64,000 nucleotides of DNA from Actinomycetota bacterium (GTDB taxonomy: Bacteria; Actinomycetota; Actinomycetes; S36-B12), in assembly GCA_016870195.1 (NCBI GenBank), contig VGCC01000001.1, positions 1 through 64,000 on the forward strand, in the 5' to 3' direction. Position numbers and translations under genes: made by a program. Position 1 is the stretch's first letter; every line of letters starts with the position of its first letter. The notes beneath the pieces were generated by a model. That model worked only from the letters and a program-made list of their open reading frames with translations. It did no database searches and was not told where the DNA came from. Below, piece by piece: positions 55,938 to 64,000 of this stretch.

Positions 55938-57076
55938 TCCGAATTCTCCCGCAGCAGACTGCGCCAGCCTTGGCGTCGGATTTCACGCAGAAGACGTCCC
56001 GCGAGTTGGCGGCTGGTCGGTTGTTCGTGCATTGCCTCCACCGTCGCGGCTAAGGCGGCGACGGCTGCATCTATCGGAATGTCATTGATCGGCGACAAGG
56101 ATTCATCCGGAAGTCGCACGGTCAAAGCCGCTAGGTCTCCAATCACCCGCACCCGGCTCGAGGCGATCATGGCGGCGGCTGCAGTGCCTTCGGTTGCCGC
56201 CGCATCGAGTGCCCACGGCGGGGTCGCCAATCGCGCCTCGTTCACTCCCGGTTCTCGGCTCTCAACCATGCCCCTGGCTACACCACGTCGGACGACGGTC
56301 ACGTACTCGGTCCAGTCCATCGATTTCTTGACACGAGCATTCAGTCGAACGAGCAGTTCCGCCTCGGCAGCCGTCATGGAGCGATTGCTCGTGAGATCCA
56401 TCCGGGACACGAGGATCTGCGGATCGATGCCCAAAAGTTGCGCGAACGTCGTGAACATTGCCGACCGATCAACATCCTCGAGCACGAGCACTGTGAGTCG
56501 GTCCGGTCCGGCCGCTGCCGTCCACCGTTCGACCACGGCGCCATGCGCCTGGCGCTTCCAGAAGGTGGGTGACACGCGGGAGGTGCCGGGGGTTGCGAAC
56601 ACGTCCTGCAGCCAGGGTTCGTAGTCGGTGGTCAGTCCATACTTCAAGTACTGCTGCCATGAGGAAGGCAGGAGCCTGCCCAGATTCCGCAGGGTTACGA
56701 CCACGTGCACACGACGTCCGCCTAAACGTTCGACGACTTCACGGGCTACATCTTCGGGGGCTTCGCAGAAAAACTCGCTGCTAATGACGACGCGACCCGG
56801 ATACTCGGACACGCGCCTACTCAGTCGATCGAAATGTGCTCGATCGAGTACCGCACCGCCCTTGTTCTTCCAACCCCAGGGGCGCCCGAGGACGGCCAGT
56901 GCCGCGCGGTGCTGGGCCTGGAGCTTGCCGGGGTAGCGCACACCCGACTCAGCGAGTTCTCCGCGCGCGTCGGCCAGGGCCGCTTGGATCGCAGTTGTGC
57001 CCGTCTTGTGAACGCCGATGTGCACGAGGACTGCATCCTCGGGAAGGGAGTCCACGGGGGGAAGGGAGCCACCCAT
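55934..57076 (-). CDS. Sulfotransferase-like protein
   Basis: Protein of 380 residues. The N-terminal P-loop-like VHIGVHKTGTTAIQAAL is the 5'-phosphosulfate loop that binds PAPS, and VVVTLRNLGRLLPSSWQQYL supplies the 3'-phosphate site. There is no signal peptide, so it acts in the cytoplasm, presumably on a glycan or lipid intermediate of this cluster. The C-terminal 120 residues are not conserved to my eye. The ATG 57076 lies 10 nt after the ABC ATPase stop. Longer upstream readings overlap the ATPase gene. Confidence 0.78.
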   Translation of the reverse strand: MGGSLPPVDSLPEDAVLVHIGVHKTGTTAIQAALADARGELAESGVRYPGKLQAQHRAALAVLGRPWGWKNKGGAVLDRAHFDRLSRRVSEYPGRVVISSEFFCEAPEDVAREVVERLGGRRVHVVVTLRNLGRLLPSSWQQYLKYGLTTDYEPWLQDVFATPGTSRVSPTFWKRQAHGAVVERWTAAAGPDRLTVLVLEDVDRSAMFTTFAQLLGIDPQILVSRMDLTSNRSMTAAEAELLVRLNARVKKSMDWTEYVTVVRRGVARGMVESREPGVNEARLATPPWALDAAATEGTAAAAMIASSRVRVIGDLAALTVRLPDESLSPINDIPIDAAVAALAATVEAMHEQPTSRQLAGRLLREIRRQGWRSLLRENSE

Positions 57077-57086
57077 GACCACGAGC

Positions 57087-57893
57087 CTAGTTGTCGTCCT
57101 CGGAATCCTGCGGATCCTCGTCCGACCTGAGCGCTCGCCGTGCGGCGCGCATGCGCTCGATTCCCCCATCGACGTCGAGCGCATGAATCCGAGACTCATC
57201 ATCGATGTACAGGGATCGATCGAAGTGCGCGTCGAGTTGGCGTGGGGCCTCGCTGGCAACGAGGAATGTGACGCCGCGGGAGCGGAGTTCGGCGATATGG
57301 GCGAAGCATTGCGCGCGAAACGCGGGCTCACCCACCGCGAGCACCTCGTCGATGGCGAACGCCTGCGCATTCGTTGCCATGGCAGTAGTCCAGGCCAATT
57401 TCTGTCGAACGGACGCTGGAGCTTGACCCAGGTGCCGATCGAGCTTCGAAGCAAGTCCGGCGCTGTCTGCGATGTCCGCGACAAACTCAGCAACCTGGTC
57501 AGGCGTCATGCCCAACAGTCCACCAAGGAGGTAGATGTTGTGGCGCACGGTGAACCCACGACCCAGGGTGCGAGCGAGGTCGATCATCGGGACCCACAGG
57601 AAGCGACGTTCGACAGTTCCGGAGTCGGGCAAGACCGTTCCCGCTGCGAGTCGCAGAAGCGCCCGTCGGTGCGCAGAGCGCGCACCCAGGACGAGTACCG
57701 ACTCCCCCGGGTGAACGGTGAACGACGCATCGGTGACCGCGGCGAACTCCTCCCGTCGAGTTTCTCCCGCAAGGCGACGGAGACGTTGCCTACGGCCCCC
57801 ACCCTGACGCCGCTTTCTCTTGGGCAGCGCAAGGGACACATGCCGAAAATCGACGGCCGACTCGAGGTTCGGTTCGATACGGATGCGCGCCAT
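57087..57893 (-). CDS. Degenerate TagH/Wzt-like ABC ATPase
   Basis: Protein of 268 residues that aligns with polysaccharide-exporter ATPases: VDFRHVSLAL, HNIYLLGGLLGMTPDQV and AFAIDEVLAVGEPAFRAQC match TagH/Wzt regions. Walker A should read GxxGAGKST but is GARSAHRRA (70-78). The signature loop is APASVRQKLA instead of SSGM-type, and the H-loop SHD is SEA (214-216). Walker B Asp182-Glu183 remains. It should therefore not hydrolyse ATP by the normal mechanism. The permease gene is one nucleotide upstream, so they surely form a pair. Confidence 0.82.
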   Translation of the reverse strand: MARIRIEPNLESAVDFRHVSLALPKRKRRQGGGRRQRLRRLAGETRREEFAAVTDASFTVHPGESVLVLGARSAHRRALLRLAAGTVLPDSGTVERRFLWVPMIDLARTLGRGFTVRHNIYLLGGLLGMTPDQVAEFVADIADSAGLASKLDRHLGQAPASVRQKLAWTTAMATNAQAFAIDEVLAVGEPAFRAQCFAHIAELRSRGVTFLVASEAPRQLDAHFDRSLYIDDESRIHALDVDGGIERMRAARRALRSDEDPQDSEDDN

Positions 57894-57894
57894 C

Positions 57895-58668
57895 TCATGC
57901 CTCCTTGAGCACGCGCGGCTCGAGGCGATGGAAGACGATGACGCCGATCACCACGATCACGAGCGTGCTGGCAACGGAGACAACGAGGGCCGAAGGTGGG
58001 ATGGCTTCGTCAGGCCACCAGCCAATTCGGTAGAGGCCGAACACGCCCACGAGCGGATTGATGGCCGCGACGTTCTGAAGCACCTCGGGAATTCGACCGA
58101 GGGTGTAAAGGATCGGAGTGAAGTAGAACAGAGATCGCAGGACGATGCGCACCGTGCGTCCGAGGTCAGGAGTGAGCGCAACCGCCGGCGCGATGATGAG
58201 AGCGAGCCCATACATGGCGATGAACTGCATGACCATCGCGACCGGAAACAACACGATCAGCGGACCGGGGATCGACTGGGTGATAGCCATGGCGATGATC
58301 AGGATCGGAAGCGAGAGGACGAACTCGATTCCAGACGAGATGATCACGCGAAGGATCCAAATCTGCGTCGGCAGAAGGCTGAAAATTAATTCACCCCGAG
58401 CCCGGCGAAACACCTTGGTGCTGGCACGCATCCCCTTCAGGAACCACCACCATGGCAGGACACCGAGCACGATGAACAGGAGATAGGGACTCAAGCCGAA
58501 GCTACGGGCGCCGAGAAGCACCGAGAACACGAACCAGAGCACCGCAGCCATGCCCAGTGGTTCGAGTAGCGTCCACAGGTACCCGAGTCGGAAGGTTGTG
58601 TACTGACGCTGCAGGTCGCGGCGCACCAGCATGCGGAGCACTTGCCGGTGCTCCCAGATGGTTCGCAC
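57895..58668 (-). CDS. ABC-2 type polysaccharide exporter permease (TagG/Wzm-like)
   Basis: Membrane protein of 257 residues with six helices. The N-terminus RTIWEHRQVLRMLVRRDLQRQY then TTFRLGYLWTLLEPLGMA is the hallmark of TagG/Wzm permeases. It exports lipid-linked teichoic acid or O-antigen-like polymers with an ATPase partner. The GTG 58668 gives the typical start, 7 nt after a TATCGT -10 box; the longer reading from 58761 adds a non-homologous stretch. First gene of the minus-strand operon that ends at 52607. Confidence 0.88.
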   Translation of the reverse strand: MRTIWEHRQVLRMLVRRDLQRQYTTFRLGYLWTLLEPLGMAAVLWFVFSVLLGARSFGLSPYLLFIVLGVLPWWWFLKGMRASTKVFRRARGELIFSLLPTQIWILRVIISSGIEFVLSLPILIIAMAITQSIPGPLIVLFPVAMVMQFIAMYGLALIIAPAVALTPDLGRTVRIVLRSLFYFTPILYTLGRIPEVLQNVAAINPLVGVFGLYRIGWWPDEAIPPSALVVSVASTLVIVVIGVIVFHRLEPRVLKEA

Positions 58669-58675
58669 GGCGATT

Positions 58676-58681
58676 ACGATA
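58676..58681 (-). promoter_or_regulatory. -10 element of the glycopolymer export operon
   Basis: TATCGT on the minus strand, 7 nt before the GTG at 58668; the operon of six genes would start here. Confidence 0.35.
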
Positions 58682-58739
58682 GGGCAGTCCGATGCGAGCC
58701 CCCGCCTGACACAGGCATCCACGAGGAGCACCTCCACAC

Positions 58740-59978
58740 GTGAGTCGCACCACGTCGTCATGGACGTCCCTGAGTCGCAAGGCTGCGCGTGCGCTCAGTA
58801 ATCGACTGCGGGAGTACGGTCGAGGTGGATCAGACGGATTCACCCTCGCCAATATTCCGCGCGCCGATATCGCGCTGCATTTCTCGGATCCGCCGAGCAA
58901 GCTCTATCAGCTCCAGCAGTGGTTGCCGATCTTCGAAGCGGGTCCACGCCCCACGATCGTCGTGACGCGCACCATCGAGACATACGACGCACTGGCCGGT
59001 GCAACGTCCCTGCCAGTGCTCCTCGTACCCACCTTCGAGGATCTGATGGCGCTGTACGACACAGCCAACTTCCGCTGCGTGGTGTACGTCAACAACGGAT
59101 GGAGCAACTTCCAGTCATTGGCCTACCAGGAAGCCGTGCACATTCACGTCAACCATGGTGAGAGCGACAAGATCTGCATGGTGAGCAACCAGGCCAAGGC
59201 CTACGACCGAGTCTTCGTCGCAGGTCGCGCCGCCGTTGAGCGCCACCGTGCCGCGCTCGCCTGGTTCGACGAGTCACGCCTGGTGCCGGTGGGGCGCCCT
59301 CAACTCGATCTGGAGATCACGCCCCCGGTTTTCCCGCATTCCGGTCCGACGATCACCTACGCGCCCACGTGGGAGGGGGAAGACGAGGCGAACAACTACA
59401 CGTCGATAGATCGATATGGAATGGCACTTATCGCGGCAGCGCTCGCCCAGCCGGGTGCACGCGTCCTCTACAAGCCCCATCCACGCATCGTCACAAGCAC
59501 CACACCGGCTATCCGCCAAGCCCATGAGCGCATCACGGAGGCGATCCACCAGGCGGGTGCGCCCCATGCGTCGCTCCCCCGGGCGGACATGCTCGGCGTG
59601 ATCCAGGTGACGGACCTACTCATCTCCGATGTGTCCAGCGTCTCCCTGGACCACCTCTACCTTCGACCGGAATCGCCTATCCTCCTCTGCGATCGACGCT
59701 CCGATCACACGCGCCTCGTCGACGACACACCCGTGGCGCGGTCGGCGACGACGATCGATGCGACGACGATCGACAATGCTCGAGCCATCATCGGCTCCAC
59801 TCTCGCCGAGGACAGACTGAGGGATGCGAGGACCGAGATGCGCCAGTACTACTTCGGCGATCCCAGCCCAGGTGACAGCACACACCGCTTTTGGAGCGCG
59901 ATCGATCGTGCGATCGACGATCACGACGCGGCCGTACGTAACCTTCAGCGCACTCGCGTGACCGGGGAGGTCTCATGA
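58740..59978 (+). CDS. CDP-glycerol glycerophosphotransferase family protein (TagB/TagF-like)
   Basis: GT-B-like enzyme of 412 residues. Family landmarks are VYVNNGWSNFQSLAY, HVNHGESDK (catalytic His), ITYAPTWEG, VLYKPHPRI, and ISDVSSVSLDHLYL, the last two forming the CDP-substrate site. Members join glycerol-phosphate or similar units into teichoic acids. No membrane helix; basic patches at the N-terminus may hold it to the membrane. It starts with GTG and overlaps the downstream nucleotidyltransferase start (ATGA). Divergent from the export operon. Confidence 0.88.
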   Translation: MSRTTSSWTSLSRKAARALSNRLREYGRGGSDGFTLANIPRADIALHFSDPPSKLYQLQQWLPIFEAGPRPTIVVTRTIETYDALAGATSLPVLLVPTFEDLMALYDTANFRCVVYVNNGWSNFQSLAYQEAVHIHVNHGESDKICMVSNQAKAYDRVFVAGRAAVERHRAALAWFDESRLVPVGRPQLDLEITPPVFPHSGPTITYAPTWEGEDEANNYTSIDRYGMALIAAALAQPGARVLYKPHPRIVTSTTPAIRQAHERITEAIHQAGAPHASLPRADMLGVIQVTDLLISDVSSVSLDHLYLRPESPILLCDRRSDHTRLVDDTPVARSATTIDATTIDNARAIIGSTLAEDRLRDARTEMRQYYFGDPSPGDSTHRFWSAIDRAIDDHDAAVRNLQRTRVTGEVS

Positions 59979-60667
59979 CCCTGCAAGCGGTGATCCTGGC
60001 GGCCGGAATGGGAACACGCCTGGGACGGCCGTGGCCCAAGCCCCTCACCCCGCTCTCCGACGGCCGCACGATCATGCAGCAGCAGATGGACAACCTGCAT
60101 ACGGTCTTCGCGGAGGACATTCGGATTACAACGGTGGTCGGATTCAAGTTGGAGCTGATCCTCGAGGCCTTCCCCGATGTCTCCTATATCTACAACGAGG
60201 CGTACGACCAGACGAACACCAATCGCAGCCTCCTGAAGGCACTTAAGCTGTCCGGCCCTGGCGGAGTGCTGTGGATGAACGGCGACGTGGTCTTCGATCC
60301 CTCTCTGCTCACCCGATGCCGCGAGGCGATCGACTCTGACACCTCGTTCATCTGTGTCAACACGTCCGCGGTGGGTGAAGAGGAGGTGAAGTACACAATC
60401 GATGAGCATGGTCGAGTAGCGCTTCTCTCCAAGCAGGTCTCGAATGCACTTGGCGAGGCGGTGGGCATCAACTACGTGAGCGGGGTCGACAAGGGTGTGC
60501 TCATCACCCGCCTGGCCGAATGCGTGGACGGCGACTACTTCGAGCGCGGGATCGAACTCGCCATCGACAAGGACGGAATGGCGGTCACCCCCATCGACAT
60601 TTCCGATCTATTCGCCGTAGAGGTGGACTTCGAAGAGGACCTTTCTCGAGCCAACGCGCACCTCTAG
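59975..60667 (+). CDS. LicC-like nucleotidyltransferase (CTP:phospho-alcohol cytidylyltransferase)
   Basis: Protein of 230 residues. The nucleotide loop ILAAGMGTRLGRPWPKPL is complete, MNGDVVFD holds the metal-binding Asp, and NEAYDQTNTNRSLLKAL resembles the LicC/phosphocholine cytidylyltransferase group rather than hexose-1-P enzymes. It likely makes the CDP-activated donor for the co-translated glycerophosphotransferase upstream or for the CDP-alcohol transferases. The alcohol (glycerol, choline, ribitol or other) cannot be told. The stop shares CTAG with the convergent GT4 gene. Confidence 0.82.
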   Translation: MTLQAVILAAGMGTRLGRPWPKPLTPLSDGRTIMQQQMDNLHTVFAEDIRITTVVGFKLELILEAFPDVSYIYNEAYDQTNTNRSLLKALKLSGPGGVLWMNGDVVFDPSLLTRCREAIDSDTSFICVNTSAVGEEEVKYTIDEHGRVALLSKQVSNALGEAVGINYVSGVDKGVLITRLAECVDGDYFERGIELAIDKDGMAVTPIDISDLFAVEVDFEEDLSRANAHL

Positions 60668-61725
60668 CGCGTCAGGTTGGCGAACAACACCTCCCAGCGC
60701 GCCAGAATCGCGTCGGCGCGGTACTGCTCCATCGCAGCACGGCCGCGAATACCCAGCTCGCGACGGAGAGCCGAATGCCACATCAACGATGCCAGTCCAG
60801 TAGCCAATTCCCCAGGTTGCACCAGAACGCCCTGACAGAGAAAGCGAACTCCCGACGAGCAGTCGGTGGCGACGCAGGGAATCCCGTTGGCCTGCGCCTC
60901 CGCGAGTGCCACGGGTAAGCCTTCTGTCCGTGAAGGGAGCACACCCACACCGACCCCCTTCCAGAACGAATGGGGATCGGTGACGGTGGGAACCACGTCG
61001 ACGCGCGGGAGGGTCGCCGCGCGTCTCGTGATCTCGTCACGCAGGGGCCCCTCACCGGCGATACGCAGGGACCATGCGGGGAAGTCGTGGGCGAGAGGTG
61101 CCCACGCATCAAGCAGGAGATCAGGCCCCTTCTCGGGCGAGAGGCGCCCCAAGTAGCCGACGACGTGATGCACGGGGTCGACGGCCTCGGGCCACGTACC
61201 GATTGGATTGGGCATCACCCGCACGTTGTTCAGCCCACACCTCTCGAACGCGTGGGCGTCCTCCTCGGTCAGCGCGAGGAACGCGTCGGCATCACGGTAG
61301 GACGTGAGTACGCGCGTGAGGTCTCGTCCCGACGCCGCCGCGGCAAAGGATCCGTGGTACTGGCCGACAATGATCCACCCGTCGTGTCCCGCATCGGCGA
61401 GCAACTCCATCGCCCACACCTGCGCGACGATGATCACCCCGGGCTGACCCTGCGCGAGTATCGAACGCAACTGCGCAACGGCCGATGCGCGCAGGTCTCG
61501 CCGCGTCAACCTATTCGCGTCGGTGGCCGGGGTCGGCCACACGTGGCCCATGAGTCGATGTTCGGTGTATCCGTCGGCATGACCGTATGCGTGGGGCGAG
61601 ACATGGGGAGTCACCCCCACGAGGTCGACCTCGTGGGTCCCGGCGAACCCCTCTGCCAAAGTTCGCACCACTCTCTGCGCTCCGCCGACTTCGTCGATGT
61701 TGTTGGCGAGGATCACGACGCGCAT
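60664..61725 (-). CDS. GT4 family glycosyltransferase
   Basis: GT-B enzyme of 353 residues. The acceptor-side glycine motif is ILANNIDEVGGAQRVV, and the donor domain has VGYLGRLSPEKGPDLLLDA and GVLPSRTEGLPVALAEAQANGIP (E-x7-E-like donor loop). The substrate sugar is unknown. The ATG 61725 overlaps the stop of the upstream gene (TAATG), so the three minus-strand glycosyltransferase genes at the right end form one operon. Longer readings lie opposite other frames of the next gene. Confidence 0.88.
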   Translation of the reverse strand: MRVVILANNIDEVGGAQRVVRTLAEGFAGTHEVDLVGVTPHVSPHAYGHADGYTEHRLMGHVWPTPATDANRLTRRDLRASAVAQLRSILAQGQPGVIIVAQVWAMELLADAGHDGWIIVGQYHGSFAAAASGRDLTRVLTSYRDADAFLALTEEDAHAFERCGLNNVRVMPNPIGTWPEAVDPVHHVVGYLGRLSPEKGPDLLLDAWAPLAHDFPAWSLRIAGEGPLRDEITRRAATLPRVDVVPTVTDPHSFWKGVGVGVLPSRTEGLPVALAEAQANGIPCVATDCSSGVRFLCQGVLVQPGELATGLASLMWHSALRRELGIRGRAAMEQYRADAILARWEVLFANLTR

Positions 61726-63731
61726 TAGCAACCACCCAAGTGAGCGTCGATGACGTCGAAGAGCGTCTCCTGGTCGCTCACGGCAGACTGCACTGCCGGC
61801 AGCAGATACCGGGTGGCCCCACGATCGGGCCGATACGCGATCGCATCGGGGTGGACTGCGATGAGGAGGGGATCGTCCGTGACCACGATGCTGCTCGCGG
61901 TGATCACGCGGTCCACCGGCATCCGACGCACATCCCACGCCCAGCCACGCATGCGGAACGGGACGGCAGGCATGTGCTCGCCACCGAGGAGCAGCACGGC
62001 TCGTGCCCCGAACCGGTCGTTCCACGCGTCGAGGTCGAATGGGAACTGACGCCAGGGGTCGGGGAGATCCGACAGAGGCAGGTAGGCGATAAGAACGCGA
62101 TTCGCAATGCCGGGTACGCCGGGATTCGGAGGCGGGATGGTCCTCGTGAGTAGGCGGCGCACCAACGGAGCGAACCCACGTGCCTCCCCCGTGGCCATCC
62201 AGGCCAACTCGGCGCGTTCCCGACGTTCTTCGCGCACCCCGGCTGCGCCGGGCGCACGGGCCAAAGAGCCGAGATCGAAACTCGACGGTGCGCACTGGGT
62301 CCGCACCGGGGATGCGTTACTTCGCTGACCGTCAGCGAGCACCACGCGCAGGGTCCCCCGATCGCCTCGACTGACAATCCGACACGGCGCCAACTCGAGC
62401 CGGCCTTTCCCGCTCCACACGAGCGTGTCTCCGTCGTGACGACGTAGTTCGAGCGGCAGAAACAGGACCGCGAAACCTCGTCCGTCACACCAGGCGAGCG
62501 AGGCACTGACTCCAGCAAGGTCCCCCCACTGGTCCCGGGTTCGCACGGTGACCGTCACGTCCTTACCGTCGCGCTCGTAGACATCGAGCGTGTGCAGGTA
62601 CCGGCGCATCTCGAAGGGCAGATCGATCAGCCTCAGCTCGGTGATGTCGAGCCAGTCACGGGAGGAACGTCCCAAAATTTCGATCCCGGGGTCATGGTCG
62701 AAGAGCACCCGATCCTCGTCGACGACGAGACGACCATCGATCACTGCACCCCACCGCTCGAAGAGCATCGCGCGACGCACTCCCTCGAGGTCTCCGCTGA
62801 GGAGATGGAAGAACGCTACGCGAAGCATCGGCCGCACGAGCCAGTAGGCATCCACAGGAATGCTGCGCAGATAGGAGTTGAACTCCGCCGCGATCGCCAG
62901 CGCTGACTCGTCGGCAGCCTCGAGCAGGGTCGACAAATAGAGGTAACCCTCATGCCGGAGGAACTTGACGGCCTTGGCCCACTGCCAGTCTGGGCGATCG
63001 ATCAGCATGGCATCAATCAGCCGGTTGACGGCAATCCGATCCCGCGCGTTTCTGGTTTGCGCCCGCCCCTGGGTGATCGAGCCCTCCTCCGCACCCTTGT
63101 CGACGTACCACCGGTAGACAACCGGGGCGATGGCCGCAACCCGGTCCGCGGCGAGCAGGCAGGCGACCGTGAAGGGCTGGTCCTCGAAGAGCACACCCTC
63201 CGGGAATCGGATCGAATTCCCAATCAGGAAGTCACGCCGGAAGATCTTGTTGGGCACGATCGTGTCGTAGAGGAGTCGAGGATCGAACGCGGTGAACACC
63301 GTGGTCTCTTCGTGCAGGTCGGGCCGCCACCGGGTGGCCTCACCTGAGTGCACGTCGATCCGTTCTGCTGTGCCGCACACGACGTCCGCCGAGAGTTCTT
63401 CGGCGGTGTCAAGCAAGTTCGCGCATGCGTGCATCTCGAGCTCATCATCGGAGTCGCAGAACATGACCCACGGCGCACGGGCCAACGCGAGTCCCACATT
63501 GCGCGGAACGCCGCAGCCACCCGAATTGATCGGAAGCCGCTCGTAGCGGATACGCGGGTCGGCGGCCATGGCGGCTCGAATCACGCTCTCGGTGCCGTCC
63601 GTCGATGCATCGTTCACGACGATGATCTCGAGTGACCTCAAAGTCTGACCCTGGATCGATGCCAACGCTCGGCCGATCCGTGCTTCGTCCTGGTACCCGA
63701 TGAGGATGACGGAGACGAGTGGCTCAGTCAT
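61725..63731 (-). CDS. GT2 glycosyltransferase with long unassigned C-terminal region
   Basis: Protein of 668 residues. Residues 1-230 are a canonical GT2 domain: VSVILIGYQDEARIGRALAS, VVNDASTDGTESVI, VPRNVGLALARAPWVMFCDSDDE and FEDQPF. A helical region follows to about 330, then a beta-rich part, and a terminal segment with VITASSIVVTDDPLLIAVHP that vaguely recalls the end of glycerophosphotransferases. Bifunctional GT2/glycerophosphotransferase proteins are known, but here the second domain is not clearly intact. The ATG 63731 overlaps the upstream stop by 8 bp. Confidence 0.8.
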   Translation of the reverse strand: MTEPLVSVILIGYQDEARIGRALASIQGQTLRSLEIIVVNDASTDGTESVIRAAMAADPRIRYERLPINSGGCGVPRNVGLALARAPWVMFCDSDDELEMHACANLLDTAEELSADVVCGTAERIDVHSGEATRWRPDLHEETTVFTAFDPRLLYDTIVPNKIFRRDFLIGNSIRFPEGVLFEDQPFTVACLLAADRVAAIAPVVYRWYVDKGAEEGSITQGRAQTRNARDRIAVNRLIDAMLIDRPDWQWAKAVKFLRHEGYLYLSTLLEAADESALAIAAEFNSYLRSIPVDAYWLVRPMLRVAFFHLLSGDLEGVRRAMLFERWGAVIDGRLVVDEDRVLFDHDPGIEILGRSSRDWLDITELRLIDLPFEMRRYLHTLDVYERDGKDVTVTVRTRDQWGDLAGVSASLAWCDGRGFAVLFLPLELRRHDGDTLVWSGKGRLELAPCRIVSRGDRGTLRVVLADGQRSNASPVRTQCAPSSFDLGSLARAPGAAGVREERRERAELAWMATGEARGFAPLVRRLLTRTIPPPNPGVPGIANRVLIAYLPLSDLPDPWRQFPFDLDAWNDRFGARAVLLLGGEHMPAVPFRMRGWAWDVRRMPVDRVITASSIVVTDDPLLIAVHPDAIAYRPDRGATRYLLPAVQSAVSDQETLFDVIDAHLGGC

Positions 63732-64000
63732 CGACACCCCGAATCTCATTCACCCGTGAGAGCAGCACTTCGGCCCGATCTCGGAAACTGTGGTCACGTG
63801 CGATGCGCGCGGCCGCATCTCGCCGTTCGGTAGTTGTGGGAAGAACTCCGTCGGGCCCGAGGATTCGTCCGAGGTCGTCGGCATCCCGGTAGATCCGCAC
63901 CGAACTGCCGAAGACATCCGCAAGGCCCGTGGCACCGTCGGAGACCACGGCCGCCCCCGCAGCCACCGCGTCGAATAATCGATTGGACAGGAACCCCTGC
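63724..64000 (-). CDS. Glycosyltransferase C-terminal fragment (GT4/CgeB-like; gene runs off the right edge)
   Basis: Only the last 91 residues are in the window. The fragment begins QGFLSNRLFDAVAAGAAVVS and continues GLADVFGSSVRIYRDADDL, which is the donor-binding end of GT-B glycosyltransferases, close to the CgeB/DUF3880 group. The start is beyond position 64000. It is first of the three overlapping minus-strand genes. Confidence 0.75.
   Translation of the reverse strand, partial: QGFLSNRLFDAVAAGAAVVSDGATGLADVFGSSVRIYRDADDLGRILGPDGVLPTTTERRDAAARIARDHSFRDRAEVLLSRVNEIRGVDD

Overview
The window comes from the chromosome of a high-GC Gram-positive actinobacterium (class Actinomycetia). The evidence is a mycoredoxin, WhiB, MtrAB-LpqB, the AdnAB helicase-nucleases, a 180-kDa-type NAD-glutamate dehydrogenase, FbiA/FbiB for coenzyme F420, DUF3499, DUF2505 and TIGR03089. 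Gene order follows two Mycobacterium blocks: uvrD2-mrx1-nudC-adnB-adnA...moeZ, and secA-comF-lpqB-mtrB-mtrA...ahcY-manA-PMM-DUF3499-whiB-fbiA-fbiB-GDP-mannose pyrophosphorylase. The species cannot be named from the sequence. Genes are packed tightly, many start with GTG, and many lie 5-7 nt downstream of a -10 hexamer, which suggests leaderless mRNAs. I see no tRNA, rRNA, insertion sequence, prophage or CRISPR array.

Layout. 1-9.5 kb: DNA repair and redox (partial UvrD2, mycoredoxin, NudC, acyltransferase 3, AdnB, AdnA). 9.5-15.8 kb: a flippase-like membrane protein with a degenerate kinase domain, a CDGSH protein, a TrpB2-type enzyme, a Cys-rich mini-protein, MoeZ behind an iron-box-like operator, and a DCC thioredoxin-like protein. 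15.8-20.6 kb: NAD-glutamate dehydrogenase. 20.7-26.4 kb: DUF2505, patatin, L,D-transpeptidase, a CpaE/CpaB-like pair, a BldC-like regulator and two poorly known proteins. 26.4-36.6 kb: SecA, ComF, LpqB-MtrB-MtrA, a CPBP protease, a frameshifted membrane-protein gene and AhcY. 36.7-49 kb: mannose activation (ManA, PMM, GDP-mannose pyrophosphorylase), DUF3499, DUF5719, a giant membrane GT2, WhiB, FbiA/FbiB and TIGR03089. 49-64 kb: envelope glycopolymer genes (SpoIID-like protein, LCP ligase, GT2 and GT4 enzymes, two CDP-alcohol phosphotransferases, sulfotransferase, ABC-2 exporter, CDP-glycerol-type glycerophosphotransferase, LicC-like nucleotidyltransferase).

The 51-64 kb block reads as a teichoic-acid-like or phosphodiester glycopolymer pathway. 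A nucleotidyltransferase makes a CDP-activated alcohol, CDP-alcohol transferases and a TagB/F-like enzyme build the phosphodiester polymer, glycosyltransferases and a sulfotransferase decorate it, a TagG/Wzm-like permease exports it, and the LCP protein attaches it to the wall. Its oddest feature is that the only ABC ATPase beside the permease has lost Walker A, the signature motif and the H-loop. Other points worth a second look are the DtxR/IdeR-like box on the moeZ promoter, the His-for-Asp change in one CDP-alcohol transferase, the pseudokinase-flippase fusion, TCGGACA repeats between whiB and fbiA, and convergent genes that share a CTAG at their stop codons.
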